Below are positions 5,528 through 6,003 of a DNA stretch of 6,003 nt, piece after piece. The stretch is from Rikenellaceae bacterium (GTDB taxonomy: Bacteria; Bacteroidota; Bacteroidia; Bacteroidales; Rikenellaceae). Under the pieces are notes generated by a model, which was not told where the DNA came from, did not search any database, and saw only the letters and a list, made by a program, of their open reading frames with translations. Position 1 is the first letter of the stretch; every line of letters starts with the position of its first letter. The stretch is from assembly GCA_020859875.1 (NCBI GenBank), contig JAJBVJ010000030.1:1-6003 (forward strand), in the 5' to 3' direction. The position numbers and the translations under genes were made by a program.

Positions 5528-6003
5528 TTATCCGTTCATCTCCCCGGCGATCCGGATCGCCTTGCGAAGGGCCCCCAGTTTGTTATTTACCTCTTTCAGT
5601 TCGTTCTCCGGAACCGATTTGGAGACGATGCCCGCTCCGGCCTGGAAATAGAGGGTATTGTTCCGGCTGACGAAGGTGCGGATCGTAATGGCCTGGTTGA
5701 GGTTTCCGTCGAAGCCGATACGGCCGATGCAGCCGCCGTAAACACCCCGGGGATGAGGCTCGATGCCGTCGATAAGCTGCATGGCCCGGACCTTCGGGGC
5801 CCCCGAGAGGGTGCCCGCCGGAAAGGTGTCCGCGAATAGGCGGATGCGGTTCGTCCCGGGCGAAATCTCACCCGTTACCCTCGATACCATATGGATTACG
5901 TGGGAATAGAACTGGATCTCCTTGTAGGATTCCACGGCGACTCCCGACGCGTGGCGGCGCGGGTCGGTGCGGGCCAGAGCGACGGGATCCCCGGGGGGGG
6001 CAT
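5528..6003 (-). CDS. trpE: Anthranilate synthase component I, C-terminal part only
   Basis: TrpE converts chorismate and ammonia to anthranilate and pyruvate. Only the last ~158 codons are in the window; the 5' part lies beyond the right edge. The chorismate-binding domain is clear: YSHVIHMVSRVTGE, GTLSGAPKVRAM, the PRGVYGGCIG segment, LNQAITIRTF, and AGAGIVSKSVPENE close to the C-terminus. The GTG at 5933-5935 is not the start, because the frame stays open and homologous upstream of it (GVAVESYKEI). The first ~20 codons in the window, from about 5941 to 6003, read ALARTDPRRH where the family has DLARNDLSR(H), and appear corrupted. The usual N-terminal feedback site for tryptophan is outside the window, so regulation cannot be judged. 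Confidence 0.94.
   Translation of the reverse strand, partial: APPGDPVALARTDPRRHASGVAVESYKEIQFYSHVIHMVSRVTGEISPGTNRIRLFADTFPAGTLSGAPKVRAMQLIDGIEPHPRGVYGGCIGRIGFDGNLNQAITIRTFVSRNNTLYFQAGAGIVSKSVPENELKEVNNKLGALRKAIRIAGEMNG
5943..6003. other. Probably unreliable sequence at the window end, running into poly-G
   Basis: The last ~60 bases contain eight consecutive G (5993-6000) and a TrpE segment that departs from a highly conserved motif at four nearby codons. Each departure can be explained by one base changed to G on the + strand. That is the pattern of two-colour Illumina signal loss at a read or contig end. Bases before about 5943 look normal. Confidence 0.6.

Noticed and set aside
5528..5935. 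TrpE fragment starting at GTG 5935 as a complete small protein
   Set aside because: The frame stays open and homologous upstream of the GTG, so this is only the C-terminal part of a gene cut by the window edge.
5984..6000. GGATCCCCGGG resembling a BamHI/SmaI cloning polylinker, suggesting vector contamination
   Set aside because: The match is only 11 bases in a G-rich corrupted tail, and the polylinker does not continue; poly-G miscalling explains it better.

Overview
The window is most likely chromosomal DNA from a Bacteroidales bacterium, and an Alistipes/Rikenellaceae-type genome is my best guess. The grounds are GC-rich coding sequence beside AT-rich spacers, promoters of the Bacteroidetes form (TTTG, then TAnnTTTG about 19 bases later), an AraC regulator and a MazG-like protein of the Bacteroidetes kind, and the gene order trpE-G-D-C-F-A. 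The genus is an inference; no marker gene is present.

Left part (1-1740, + strand): an AraC/XylS-type transcription factor (182-1108) has an AT-rich leader with a candidate promoter and inverted repeat. It is followed by a 344-base spacer unusually full of structure: a long hairpin just after the regulator (1125-1151), a probable terminator (1179-1209), a well-spaced Bacteroidetes promoter (1206-1236), and about 93 bases later a very strong intrinsic terminator (1294-1333). No convincing gene lies between that promoter and terminator, so a small RNA of about 93 nt is predicted. Next is a 94-residue MazG-like protein (1453-1737) that lacks two of the acidic residues that define the family's metal site.

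Right part (1734-6003, - strand): most of a tryptophan biosynthesis operon, read right to left: trpE (C-terminal part only, cut by the window edge), trpG, trpD, trpC, trpF, trpA. Together these would convert chorismate to anthranilate (TrpE/TrpG), then phosphoribosyl-anthranilate (TrpD), CdRP (TrpF), indole-3-glycerol phosphate (TrpC) and indole (TrpA). trpB, for the last step, is not in the window and would be expected beyond the right edge. The genes are tightly packed, with ATGA and ATGCTGA overlaps and gaps of 4, 10 and 35 bases.

The main anomaly is an in-frame TAG (4196-4198) at codon 239 of trpD. Reading frame and homology continue unbroken on both sides, so one base has apparently split a full 331-codon gene. 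The last ~60 bases of the window look unreliable: the conserved DLARNDLSR motif of TrpE is altered four times, each change explicable as a change to G on the + strand, and the sequence runs into eight Gs. I see no mobile element, CRISPR array, tRNA or rRNA, and no new multi-gene system. The best candidate for something undescribed is the small-RNA locus.
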